Positions 6,459 to 13,134 of a DNA stretch of 25,310 bases are shown here, piece after piece. The translations under genes were made by a program, and so were the position numbers. Location of the stretch: positions 1 through 25,310 of the forward strand of contig CAJUKV010000045.1 in assembly GCA_910587305.1 (NCBI GenBank). The letters are read 5' to 3'. The notes under the pieces were generated by a model that was given only the letters and a program-made list of their open reading frames with translations, did no database searches and was not told the DNA's origin. Within the stretch, counting starts at the first letter, position 1. Every line of letters starts with the position of its first letter. This DNA comes from an uncultured Lachnospiraceae bacterium. Its GTDB lineage: Bacteria > Bacillota > Clostridia > Lachnospirales > Lachnospiraceae.

Positions 6459-7769
6459 ATGTGGGCATATGAAAGCGTTTTTTATCAAATTTATCCTTTG
6501 GGGTTTTGCGGAGCGCCCTTTGAAAATGACGGCGTACCGGTAAGCAGAATCAAAAAGGTGGAGGAATGGATTCCTCATATGAAGAAGCTGGGGATAAATG
6601 CAATTTACTTTTCCCCGGTATTTGAGTCCGATACCCATGGCTATAATACAAGGGACTACAAGAAAATTGATACCCGTCTTGGAACCAATGAGGATTTTAA
6701 AGAAGTATGTGAAAAGCTGCATGAAAATGGTATCAGAGTGGTGCTGGACGGAGTGTTTAACCATGTGGGCAGAGGCTTTTATCAATTTCAGGATGTGGTA
6801 AAGAACAGGGAAAACTCCCGCTATCTGGATTGGTTTCGGATTAACCTGGGGGGAAATTCCAATTACAACGACGGGCTGTGGTATGAAGGCTGGGAGGGCA
6901 ACTATGATTTGGTGAAGCTGAACCTCCAAAACGGCGAGGTGGTAGATCATATTTTAGATGCTGTTCGTTACTGGGTGGAGGAGTTTGACATTGACGGATT
7001 GAGACTGGATGTAGCTTACTGCCTGGATGAAAATTTCGTCAGAAGGCTGCGCAGCTTTACGGAAGGATTAAAGCCCGATTTTTACCTGCTTGGAGAGATG
7101 CTCCATGGAGATTATAACCGCATGGTCAACGACGGGATGCTCCATTCTGCCACTAACTATGAATGTTATAAAGGGTTGTATTCCAGCTTTAACAGCATGA
7201 ATATGTTTGAAATTATCCATTCCCTGCTTCGTCAGTTTGGGCCGGAGAACTGGACCCTTTATAAAGGCAAGCATATGCTTTCCTTTGTGGATAACCATGA
7301 TGTTACCAGGGTGGCAAGCATCCTCACCAATGAAAAGCATCTTCCTTTGATTTATGCATTGTGCTTTGGCATGCCGGGCATTCCCTGCGTATACTATGGA
7401 AGCGAGTGGGGCGCGAAGGCCAATAAGAGCGAAGGAGACCCGGCCCTCAGGGCGAGCTTTGAGGAACCGGTGTTTAATGAGCTCTCAGAGTGGATCAGCA
7501 AACTGGCCAAGGCAAAAAAAGAGTCGGAGGCGCTCAATTACGGTTCTTTCCGCTCGGTGGTTCTTACCAACAAGCAGTGTATTTTTGAAAGAAAAACAGA
7601 AAAAGAGAGGGTTCTGGTTGCAATTAATGCGGACAGCGAGCCCTATGTGGCGCATTTTGACGCAGGCTGCGGACAGGCGGATGACCTGATTAGCGGTAAA
7701 TTGCATGATTTTGGAGGCGGAAGCGAATTACCTCCTTACAGCGCTGCATTCTGGAAGATGGAGCGTTAA
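6459..7769 (+). CDS. GH13 alpha-amylase family enzyme (cyclomaltodextrinase-like)
   Basis: A 436-residue glycoside hydrolase of family 13. All core motifs are visible: DGVFNHVG (region I), GLRLDVAYC with nucleophile D184, LLGEMLHGD with acid/base E213, and FVDNHDVTR with D281. The N-terminus WAYESVFYQIYPLGF starts directly with the barrel, with no signal peptide and none of the N-terminal domain of neopullulanases, so it is a compact cytoplasmic enzyme acting on maltodextrins or cyclodextrins; exact specificity cannot be read. Ribosome site GGAGG lies just before ATG 6459. The 4-alpha-glucanotransferase gene follows after 48 bases, indicating an operon for alpha-glucan breakdown. A cre-like sequence overlaps codons 4-9. 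Confidence 0.92.
   Translation: MWAYESVFYQIYPLGFCGAPFENDGVPVSRIKKVEEWIPHMKKLGINAIYFSPVFESDTHGYNTRDYKKIDTRLGTNEDFKEVCEKLHENGIRVVLDGVFNHVGRGFYQFQDVVKNRENSRYLDWFRINLGGNSNYNDGLWYEGWEGNYDLVKLNLQNGEVVDHILDAVRYWVEEFDIDGLRLDVAYCLDENFVRRLRSFTEGLKPDFYLLGEMLHGDYNRMVNDGMLHSATNYECYKGLYSSFNSMNMFEIIHSLLRQFGPENWTLYKGKHMLSFVDNHDVTRVASILTNEKHLPLIYALCFGMPGIPCVYYGSEWGAKANKSEGDPALRASFEEPVFNELSEWISKLAKAKKESEALNYGSFRSVVLTNKQCIFERKTEKERVLVAINADSEPYVAHFDAGCGQADDLISGKLHDFGGGSELPPYSAAFWKMER
6470..6483. promoter_or_regulatory. Possible cre site at the start of the amylase gene
   Basis: TGAAAGCGTTTTTT matches TGWAANCGNTNWCA at 12 of 14 positions, missing only the last two. Its position at the start of a carbohydrate gene fits catabolite repression, but the bases also encode conserved residues, so chance is possible. 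Confidence 0.3.
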
Positions 7770-7812
7770 GGCTTAACGCCCAAATTGGCAGGTTATTGGA
7801 AGCATGGAGGAT
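7763..7812 (+). promoter_or_regulatory. Intercistronic element before malQ: stop-codon palindrome plus AAATTGGCAGGTT
   Basis: GCGTTAAG (7763-7770) and CTTAACGC (7772-7779) form an 8-bp inverted repeat containing the amylase stop codon. AAATTGGCAGGTT (7782-7794), nine variable bases and ATGGAGGAT (7804-7812, the malQ ribosome site) follow. The same motif pair with the same nine-base gap occurs at 14439-14469. Confidence 0.5.
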
Positions 7813-7817
7813 TTTTT

Positions 7818-9299
7818 ATGAGAGCAAGCGGTATTTTATTACCAATATCCGGTATTTGGTCCGCTTATGGGATTGGAACGTTTTCAAAGGAAGCCTATGA
7901 ATTTGTGGATTTTTTGAAAGCGGCGGGCCAGACCTACTGGCAGATTTTACCATTAGGCCCTACGGGCTATGGAGATTCTCCTTATCAGTCTTTTTCCACC
8001 TTTGCAGGGAATCCTTATTATATTGATCTGGAAGCTCTGATTAAAGCGGGCTTTTTATCTAAAGAGCGGTGCGAGGAATGCGATTGGGGCGGGAGCGAGG
8101 CATATGTGGATTACGAAAAGATTTACCGGTCAAGATTTACGGTATTAAAGGAAGCTTTTCGAAACAGTAAGATAGAAGAGGAAGAAGGTTTTTTAAATTT
8201 TGTAAAAGAAAATGATTACTGGCTCCCGGACTATGCGCTTTATATGGCGATAAAGGATTCCCATCAGGGGAAAAGCTGGTCGGAGTGGGAGGATGACGTC
8301 CGTCTTAGAAAACCGGCAGCTCTTTTAAGATGCAGGGAAGAATTGAAGGAAGAAATTCTTTTTTATGAATTTCAGCAATATTTGTTTGCCCTGCAGTGGG
8401 CGCATCTTAAGAAGTATGCGAACGATAAGGGAATCAGGATTATTGGCGATATCCCAATTTATGTGGCCTTTGACAGTGCGGACGCGTGGGCGAACCCGGA
8501 GCTTTTTCAGTTTGATGAAAACCGGATGCCCACGGGCGTAGCGGGGTGCCCGCCGGACGCTTTTTCGGCTACCGGACAGCTCTGGGGAAATCCCTTGTAC
8601 CGGTGGGATTATCACAAAGAGACAGGTTATGAGTGGTGGATGAAGAGAATTTCCTACTGCTATCAGCTATATGATGTGGTGAGAATTGACCATTTCAGAG
8701 GATTTGATGAATATTACAACATTCCCTTTGGAGATACGACAGCCGAGTTTGGCAGATGGGAAAAAGGACCGGGCTATGATTTGTTTCAGGTTATGAAAAA
8801 AGAAATTGGGAATAAGCCCGTGATTGCGGAGGATTTGGGATATTTGACTCCTTCGGTCTTTAAGCTGGTAAAGAAAACCGGCTATCCGGGGATGAAGGTA
8901 TTGCAGTTTGCTTTTGACGCGGAAGGTGACAGCGATTATCTGCCGCACAAATATCCTCAGAATTGTATTGTTTACACGGGAACCCATGACAATGACACCA
9001 CTCTCGGATGGTTTGACTCCCTTGGTCGAAAAGACAAACGGTTTGCAAAAGCATATTTAAATATCAAAAGCGGAAAAGAGGTCGGATGGAATTTTATCCG
9101 GGCTGCCATTGCAAGCGTGGCCGATACGGCGGTTATTGTCATGCAGGATTACCTAAGCCTTGGCGGGGAAGCCAGGATCAACCTGCCCTCCACCATTGGA
9201 AATAACTGGAAGTGGAGAATGGTGAAGGGACAGGCAAATGATGAGCTTGCCAAAAGGATATATGAACTTTGTAAGCTGTATGGCAGGGTTTCCCGATAA
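7818..9299 (+). CDS. malQ: 4-alpha-glucanotransferase (amylomaltase)
   Basis: A 493-residue GH77 enzyme that transfers alpha-1,4-glucan segments between maltodextrins, releasing glucose. It opens with the family-typical RASGILLPISGIWSAYGIGTF and shows the catalytic motifs RIDHFRGF (nucleophile D291), AEDLG (acid/base E338) and GTHDNDT (D391). Length is normal and there is no signal peptide, so it is cytoplasmic. ATG 7818 is chosen because GGAGG (7806-7810) lies seven bases upstream; an earlier in-frame start at 7785 overlaps the ribosome site. It forms an operon with the GH13 gene. It converges with the CYTH gene, leaving only 12 bases and no visible terminator between them. Confidence 0.95.
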   Translation: MRASGILLPISGIWSAYGIGTFSKEAYEFVDFLKAAGQTYWQILPLGPTGYGDSPYQSFSTFAGNPYYIDLEALIKAGFLSKERCEECDWGGSEAYVDYEKIYRSRFTVLKEAFRNSKIEEEEGFLNFVKENDYWLPDYALYMAIKDSHQGKSWSEWEDDVRLRKPAALLRCREELKEEILFYEFQQYLFALQWAHLKKYANDKGIRIIGDIPIYVAFDSADAWANPELFQFDENRMPTGVAGCPPDAFSATGQLWGNPLYRWDYHKETGYEWWMKRISYCYQLYDVVRIDHFRGFDEYYNIPFGDTTAEFGRWEKGPGYDLFQVMKKEIGNKPVIAEDLGYLTPSVFKLVKKTGYPGMKVLQFAFDAEGDSDYLPHKYPQNCIVYTGTHDNDTTLGWFDSLGRKDKRFAKAYLNIKSGKEVGWNFIRAAIASVADTAVIVMQDYLSLGGEARINLPSTIGNNWKWRMVKGQANDELAKRIYELCKLYGRVSR

Positions 9300-9311
9300 A
9301 TAGCAGAGTTG

Positions 9312-9803
9312 TTAAAATATTTTTTGGGATAAGGTGGCATTGTGGTAGGCAGTATCGTTTGTTACATCCTCGCCCAGCCATGAAGGAGGAAGAAAGGCAT
9401 TTGCCATTTCTTCATCCGGGAATTCTACTTCCGCAATGATTAAAGGAGCGAAGGGCGCCTGAAAGACATCCAGTTCCACGGTGAGCTTTTCAGGCGCCTT
9501 AAAAGGCACATAGTTATCGGAAAAGGATGGATTTTCAACAGGGATCAGATACCTTTTTTTGGTAATGATATTGCCGTCCGCTTTTTGAAGCAGGTGATGA
9601 TAAGCTTCCTTATTTAAAGGGAGATTGTATTCTTCTCTGGCCATAAGTCCCTTTCCCTTATAGGTCAGATAGTAGGTATCGTCCTGCTTTCGGATGCGGA
9701 TGGTCGGATTGGTATTAAGATAAGCTTGTTCAATCACAAGACATGGATAAGCGTCCAGGTCGGCGGGGAGTTCTTTCGTTAAAAATTTGCGTTCAATTTC
9801 CAT
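9312..9803 (-). CDS. CYTH domain protein (triphosphate tunnel metalloenzyme)
   Basis: A 163-residue CYTH protein. The signature ExExK is at residues 2-6 (MEIERK), followed by alternating basic and acidic strands such as TIRIRKQDDTYYLTYKG that line the triphosphate tunnel, and EVEFPDEEMA near the C-terminus. Family members hydrolyse inorganic tri- or polyphosphate or thiamine triphosphate, or act as class IV adenylyl cyclases; the sequence alone does not decide. It is a single gene on the minus strand with its own promoter (9924-9952) and a roughly 115-base leader that can fold in several exclusive ways. The ribosome site AAGGAT lies upstream of ATG 9803. Confidence 0.88.
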   Translation of the reverse strand: MEIERKFLTKELPADLDAYPCLVIEQAYLNTNPTIRIRKQDDTYYLTYKGKGLMAREEYNLPLNKEAYHHLLQKADGNIITKKRYLIPVENPSFSDNYVPFKAPEKLTVELDVFQAPFAPLIIAEVEFPDEEMANAFLPPSWLGEDVTNDTAYHNATLSQKIF

Positions 9804-9917
9804 AATGAGGGATCCTTTCTTTATACTTCAAATGCCTTAAAAGCCCCGGGAAACGTCCTAAAAGGCAGGGCTTTTTTCATTAAACCGGTTTTCAGGACGT
9901 GACAGGGTTTGTTTCTG
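9804..9917 (-). promoter_or_regulatory. Structured leader of the CYTH gene with interlocking stems
   Basis: Read on the minus strand, the leader carries CGTCCT, AAAAAGCCC and TGCCTT, then in the same order their complements AGGACG, GGGCTTTT and AAGGCA. Adjacent stems therefore exclude each other or form pseudoknots, as in attenuators and riboswitches. I do not recognise a known riboswitch. On the plus strand AAAAGCCC and GGGCTTTTTT would also act as a terminator. Confidence 0.45.
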
Positions 9918-9923
9918 ATATTC

Positions 9924-9952
9924 ATTATAGTCTTCCTTAAGAAAATTTACAA
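9924..9952 (-). promoter_or_regulatory. Promoter of the CYTH gene
   Basis: On the minus strand TTGTAA (9952-9947), a 17-base spacer and a perfect TATAAT (9929-9924). Start of transcription is expected near 9917. Confidence 0.6.
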
Positions 9953-9960
9953 ATCGTTAA

Positions 9961-9990
9961 TTGGAATTTCCGTGTATAAAATGGTAGAAT
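9961..9990 (+). promoter_or_regulatory. Promoter of the structured RNA
   Basis: TTGGAA (9961-9966), an 18-base spacer and TAGAAT (9985-9990). The predicted start near 9997 coincides with the first paired base of the structured RNA. Confidence 0.6.
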
Positions 9991-9996
9991 ATTCAT

Positions 9997-10190
9997 AGCG
10001 GCACAGTAATTTATTTCCGCGGGCAATGAGCCAGGCGGCTGCCTGGAGCCAACCAACGGTTGGCTTAGACATCCGACGAATGCCGCGAGGGTCAAATACC
10101 TGCACATCGAAGATGTGTTGCGCTTTGCTGCAGGGTCTTTGACCGGTCGGTGAAAAGCGCCGGATTTATGAAATAGGATAAAGTTGCCGA
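9997..10190 (+). ncRNA. Large structured RNA, about 190 nt, class uncertain (raiA-like?)
   Basis: Pairings read directly: closing stem CGGCA (9999-10003)/TGCCG (10185-10189); TATTTC (10012-10017)/GAAATA (10170-10175); CGCG-bulge-GCA (10018-10025)/TGCCGCG (10081-10087); CCAGGC (10031-10036)/GCCTGG (10041-10046); AGCCAACC (10047-10054)/GGTTGGCT (10058-10065), 8 bp perfect; GGTCAAA (10090-10096)/TTTGACC (10138-10144) continued by CCTGCA (10099-10104)/TGCAGG (10129-10134) with an inner CATC/GATG hairpin; and a possible pseudoknot CCGAC (10073-10077)/GTCGG (10146-10150). The ends pair with each other and a promoter begins exactly at the 5' end, so this is a compact, independently transcribed RNA or a long 5' leader of the DJ-1-like gene, whose ribosome site starts 12 bases later. 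No terminator is evident. Size and pseudoknotted layout recall the raiA RNA class of Firmicutes, but I cannot confirm this. Confidence 0.7.
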
Positions 10191-10211
10191 ACAGTGAGAT
10201 TGGAGGTTAGC

Positions 10212-10769
10212 ATGAGTAAAGTATGTGTATTTTTTGGTACAGGTTTTGAAGAAATTGAGGCCCTTACGGTGGTTGACATTTTGCGCAGGCAGGGAATCGA
10301 TACGAGAATGGTATCCATTATGGGGGATAAGACGGTTATGGGATCCCATAAAATCCCGGTGGTAACGGATGAACTGCTTGAAGATGTGGATTTTGGGGAA
10401 GCAGACATGCTTGTACTTCCCGGAGGACTTGGGGGAACCCAAAATCTGGAGGCATGTGAGTCTTTGATGAAACAGGTGGACGCTTTTGTGGCGGAGGGAA
10501 AGGCAGTGTGCGCAATCTGTGCGGCTCCCACGATTTTAGGACACAGGGGCCATTTAAAAGGAAAGAAGGCAATCTGCTATCCCGGTATGGAGGATCAGCT
10601 TGAAGGAGCTGTTGTAACCTGCGAGCCGGCGGTGCGGGATGGAAATATTATCACAGGCAGAGGGATGGGATGCTCGATTGCTTTTGGGCTGGCTCTGCTT
10701 GAATATCTGACGGACAGTAAGGCCAGCGCGGCTATGGCGGAAAAAATTGTCTTTGAGACAAAGCTTTAA
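10212..10769 (+). CDS. DJ-1/PfpI family protein (YajL/ThiJ-like)
   Basis: A 185-residue single-domain DJ-1 family protein. FGTGFEEIEALTVVDILRR supplies the conserved glutamate region, LVLPGGLGG is the beta-strand turn, and C103 in ICAAPTILG is the nucleophile-elbow cysteine of DJ-1/YajL. Bacterial relatives protect against oxidative or carbonyl stress; the catalysed reaction is debated, so no precise activity is claimed. ATG 10212 is chosen because GGAGG (10202-10206) lies five bases upstream; an in-frame GTG at 10194 overlaps the leader. It sits directly downstream of the structured RNA and 39 bases ahead of the CBS protein. Confidence 0.88.
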   Translation: MSKVCVFFGTGFEEIEALTVVDILRRQGIDTRMVSIMGDKTVMGSHKIPVVTDELLEDVDFGEADMLVLPGGLGGTQNLEACESLMKQVDAFVAEGKAVCAICAAPTILGHRGHLKGKKAICYPGMEDQLEGAVVTCEPAVRDGNIITGRGMGCSIAFGLALLEYLTDSKASAAMAEKIVFETKL

Positions 10770-10808
10770 AGATGGAAATAACTGGAAAGGGTACAAAAGA
10801 ATAGTTAA

Positions 10809-11249
10809 ATGAACATATTATTTTTTTTAACGCCGAAAAGTGAAGTGGCGTATGTTTATGATACGGATACGCTGCGTCAGGTTTTGGAAAAAATGGAAAA
10901 CCACAGGTATTCCGCAATTCCGGTCATAGCAAGGAAGGATGGAAGTTACATAGGCACCCTGACGGAGGGTGATTTGCTGTGGTATATCAAGGAGCAGGAC
11001 GACTTGTCTTTGCGGGAGGCGGAGGAAATCCTCATGACGCAGGTTCCGCGGATGCGCGACAATGAGCCTGTTGAAGTGGATGTTAATATGGAGGATTTGC
11101 TCAACAAAGCAATGAACCAGAATTTTGTTCCGGTGGTGGATGACAGGAAGCATTTTATAGGCTTAATTACCAGAAAAGACCTGATTCAGTATCTGTGTAA
11201 GAAACTGGTAAAGGCTCAGCTTGAGGCGGGCGGAATGGGTATTTATTAG
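10809..11249 (+). CDS. CBS domain pair protein
   Basis: A 146-residue protein made of two CBS domains (about residues 15-70 and 80-138) with typical ends such as SAIPVIARKDGSYIGTLTEGDLLWYI and FVPVVDDRKHFIGLITRKDLIQYL. Such stand-alone Bateman modules bind adenosine nucleotides (AMP, ATP or cyclic-di-AMP) and regulate partner proteins; no partner can be read here. No good ribosome site precedes ATG 10809 (GGAAAGGG is about 20 bases away), but the N-terminus MNILFFLTPKSEVAY looks natural for the family, so initiation may be weak or coupled to the upstream gene. Probably in one transcript with the DJ-1-like gene and possibly greA. Confidence 0.85.
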   Translation: MNILFFLTPKSEVAYVYDTDTLRQVLEKMENHRYSAIPVIARKDGSYIGTLTEGDLLWYIKEQDDLSLREAEEILMTQVPRMRDNEPVEVDVNMEDLLNKAMNQNFVPVVDDRKHFIGLITRKDLIQYLCKKLVKAQLEAGGMGIY

Positions 11250-11304
11250 CATATGCGCTAAAAGGAACTAAGGAATCGGAGCAGGAAGGGAGCATGGTTA
11301 TAAA

Positions 11305-11808
11305 ATGTTTAATCAGTTAACCCAAAAGGATATTGCGGCCATGGAGGCTGAAATTGAAGAAAGGAAGCTGGTAATACGTCCAAAGCTTTTAGAGTCCGTT
11401 AAGGAGGCCAGAGCCCATGGAGATTTGAGCGAAAATTTTGAATATTATGCGGCAAAAAGGGAAAAGAACAAAAATGAAAGCCGCATACGTTTTTTAGAAC
11501 GGATGATTAAAACGGCTCAGGTCATATCGGATGATTCCAAAGAGGATGAGATCGGCATGAACAATACGGTAGAAGTGGAGTTTGAGGAAGACGGCTCCGT
11601 TGAAAAATATAAAATTGTGACAACCATGCGGGGAAATTCTTTAGAAGGACTTGTGAGCGTCGAATCGCCAATCGGAAAAGCGCTTATGGGACATAAAGAA
11701 GGAGACAGAGTTTTTGTCCGGGTGAATGCCGATTATGGTTATTATGTCAGGGTCCGTTCCATAGAAAATACATTGGATACGGGAAACGATAAGATTCGCA
11801 GCTTTTAA
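11305..11808 (+). CDS. greA: GreA/GreB family transcription elongation factor
   Basis: A 167-residue Gre factor that reaches into the RNA polymerase secondary channel to stimulate transcript cleavage of backtracked complexes. The N-terminal coiled coil carries the acidic tip HGDLSENFEYYAAKREK, and the C-terminal FKBP-like domain includes SPIGKALMGHKEGDRV. Slightly longer than classical GreA (about 158 residues) and with a more basic second helix, so a paralogue is possible. The strong AAGGGAG site at 11286-11292 is 12 bases from ATG 11305 but ideally placed for an out-of-frame ATG at 11294 that encodes 8 residues and overlaps the greA start. Confidence 0.88.
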   Translation: MFNQLTQKDIAAMEAEIEERKLVIRPKLLESVKEARAHGDLSENFEYYAAKREKNKNESRIRFLERMIKTAQVISDDSKEDEIGMNNTVEVEFEEDGSVEKYKIVTTMRGNSLEGLVSVESPIGKALMGHKEGDRVFVRVNADYGYYVRVRSIENTLDTGNDKIRSF

Positions 11809-11863
11809 AAATTTATTTTGTCTTTTCCATCTATAATCCGTTCTATGCCTGATTTTTAAAATG

Positions 11864-11893
11864 GAATTGAAAGCGGAAAAAGTTACCATAATA
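11864..11893 (+). promoter_or_regulatory. Sigma-G-like promoter of the spore protein gene
   Basis: GAATT (11864-11868), an 18-base spacer and CATAATA (11887-11893) match the forespore sigma-G pattern GHATR-N18-CATWHTA with one mismatch. The downstream gene is a classical sigma-G target. Confidence 0.6.
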
Positions 11894-11960
11894 TTTTCAC
11901 GAACACCGTTAATACTATGAACAAGATAAGTGATTAAGACAGCGCCTTGAACGGAGGAAA

Positions 11961-12000
11961 CTTCGAGATAAGCGTAAAGTCCGAAACGCTTATCTTGAAG
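11961..12000 (+). promoter_or_regulatory. 15-bp hairpin in the spore protein leader
   Basis: Bases 11961-11975 (CTTCGAGATAAGCGT) pair with 11986-12000 (ACGCTTATCTTGAAG) over 15 bp with one G-T pair and a 10-base loop. It lies in the roughly 145-base leader between the sigma-G-like promoter and the start codon; there is no T-run, so it is not a terminator. It may stabilise the long-lived forespore mRNA. Confidence 0.6.
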
Positions 12001-12045
12001 CAGGGCTGCAACAGGCAGTCAAAAATAATAACGGAGGTGAAAAAG

Positions 12046-12246
12046 ATGGCTAGCAGCAAATCTAATAGAGTAGAAGTTCCTGAAGCTAAGGCAGCTATGG
12101 ACCGTTTCAAAACAGAGGTTGCTTCTGAACTTGGTGTTAACCTGAAGGAAGGCTACAACGGCGATTTAACTTCTAAGGAAGCTGGTTCTATCGGCGGCGA
12201 GATGGTTCGTAGAATGATCAAGAAGCAAGAAGAATCTATGAAATAA
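12046..12246 (+). CDS. Alpha/beta-type small acid-soluble spore protein
   Basis: A 66-residue SASP that coats forespore DNA in the A-like form and protects it from UV and chemicals, and is degraded at germination. The GPR-protease region FKTEVASELGV (about residues 20-30) and the C-terminal DNA-binding block SKEAGSIGGEMVRRMI are clear. Start ATG 12046 follows GGAGGTG (12033-12039); an upstream in-frame start at 11947 would read through the leader hairpin and is rejected. Sigma-G-like promoter upstream, terminator downstream. It shows that the organism belongs to an endospore-forming lineage. Confidence 0.95.
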   Translation: MASSKSNRVEVPEAKAAMDRFKTEVASELGVNLKEGYNGDLTSKEAGSIGGEMVRRMIKKQEESMK

Positions 12247-12272
12247 CACAGCTTTTAAATGAAAAAAGAATG

Positions 12273-12304
12273 GCCCGTCTGCATTAAGCAGGCGGGCTGT
12301 TTTT
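12273..12304 (+). terminator. Terminator of the spore protein gene
   Basis: GCCCGTCTGC (12273-12282) pairs with GCAGGCGGGC (12288-12297) with one T-G pair and loop ATTAA, followed by TGTTTTT. Confidence 0.85.
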
Positions 12305-12342
12305 GACGCTGTAAAATGATATGCAAAAAACGGTTATTGTTT

Positions 12343-12909
12343 TTACCCTTCCTTATGTAAATATTTTTGAAGAGGTATCCATATGATATAGGCGAGGACG
12401 CTTCCGGTAAGAGCCGTTATCAGCTGCGTAATGGAAAAGGTAATCCGCGCGGCTGCCAGGACCACAGGCAGGGCTTCCGGCTTTGGAAGATGCGCCGCTA
12501 CACCTGCGCCAAAGGAAGGAAGCAGAATAAGCACAATCACAATCCCCATGAAAGCGGCCTTTAACAGGGAACCTGCAAGCAAACCGGCCGGGAGCTTATA
12601 GCGAAAATGGAAATGGTTCTGAAAATACCATACGCTAAGCGCTAAAATGGCATTTCCGGCCATAACGGCAGGAAACATAAGGGGGATGGCCGCCATAAGA
12701 GGCGAACCGGAAATAAAAAATGCGGTGACAGGCGCTATGATGCTGATAATAAGCCCGCTCCACAGGGAAACGGCCAGCACCGCAATAATGATGGTGGTAT
12801 TGACCACCGGCCCGGTTAAATATACGGAAAGGTTTTTTAAAAACTGGCTTGCAATGCAAATGGCAAGCAGCAACGCCGTTTGCATTAATTGTTTTGTTGA
12901 AATTTTCAT
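12343..12909 (-). CDS. ECF transporter S component, substrate unknown
   Basis: A 188-residue membrane protein with about six hydrophobic helices, starting with MKISTKQLMQTALLLAICIA and containing GPVVNTTIIIAVLAVSL and GLIISIIAPVTAFFISG, typical of energy-coupling factor substrate-binding (S) subunits. Such proteins capture a vitamin or other micronutrient and use a shared EcfA/EcfT module encoded elsewhere; none is in this window. I cannot assign the substrate. ATG at 12909 is chosen because GGAGG lies seven bases upstream (12917-12921 on the minus strand). It is monocistronic with its own promoter. Confidence 0.8.
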   Translation of the reverse strand: MKISTKQLMQTALLLAICIASQFLKNLSVYLTGPVVNTTIIIAVLAVSLWSGLIISIIAPVTAFFISGSPLMAAIPLMFPAVMAGNAILALSVWYFQNHFHFRYKLPAGLLAGSLLKAAFMGIVIVLILLPSFGAGVAAHLPKPEALPVVLAAARITFSITQLITALTGSVLAYIIWIPLQKYLHKEG

Positions 12910-12935
12910 AATGACACCTCCTGAAATCATTAATC

Positions 12936-12964
12936 AGTATAAAAGGATGGAGAAGAAAAAGCAA
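12936..12964 (-). promoter_or_regulatory. Promoter of the ECF S-component gene
   Basis: On the minus strand TTGCTT (12964-12959), a 17-base spacer and TATACT (12941-12936). The leader would be only about 20 bases, leaving no room for a riboswitch, so substrate-specific RNA control is not indicated. Confidence 0.6.
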
Positions 12965-13013
12965 CAGAAAACGCGGAAAAGCCAAAATAAAAATCTGGTA
13001 TTTTTTTTACAGG

Positions 13014-13024
13014 TATGCTATAAT
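13014..13024 (+). promoter_or_regulatory. Extended -10 promoter of tig
   Basis: TATGCTATAAT is a full extended -10 element (TRTGN plus TATAAT). No good -35 is found at 17 bases, as is usual for this type. The leader to the trigger factor start is about 100 bases. Confidence 0.6.
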
Positions 13025-13134
13025 CGGATAATGACTGTGGGCATTTATGGAATTAACTCGTATATTGATGTCAAAACAATTCCGAAACAGTAAAGAGATA
13101 AACGGATAGAGGATTTTAAGGAGGATGTACTACA

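Noticed and set aside
9896..9911. CGTGACAGGGTTTGTT resembling repeat D between clpX and lon
   Set aside because: Only about 15 bases match and the flanking hairpin block AGCTGGCTCGC is absent, so it is not counted as a copy.
11900..11913. CGAACACCGTTAAT as a third LexA box
   Set aside because: Only the left half matches the consensus; the right half and central bases fail, and the site belongs to the spore protein leader.
13030..13092. 20-codon ORF in the tig leader
   Set aside because: It starts at the expected transcription start and has no ribosome site; likely chance.
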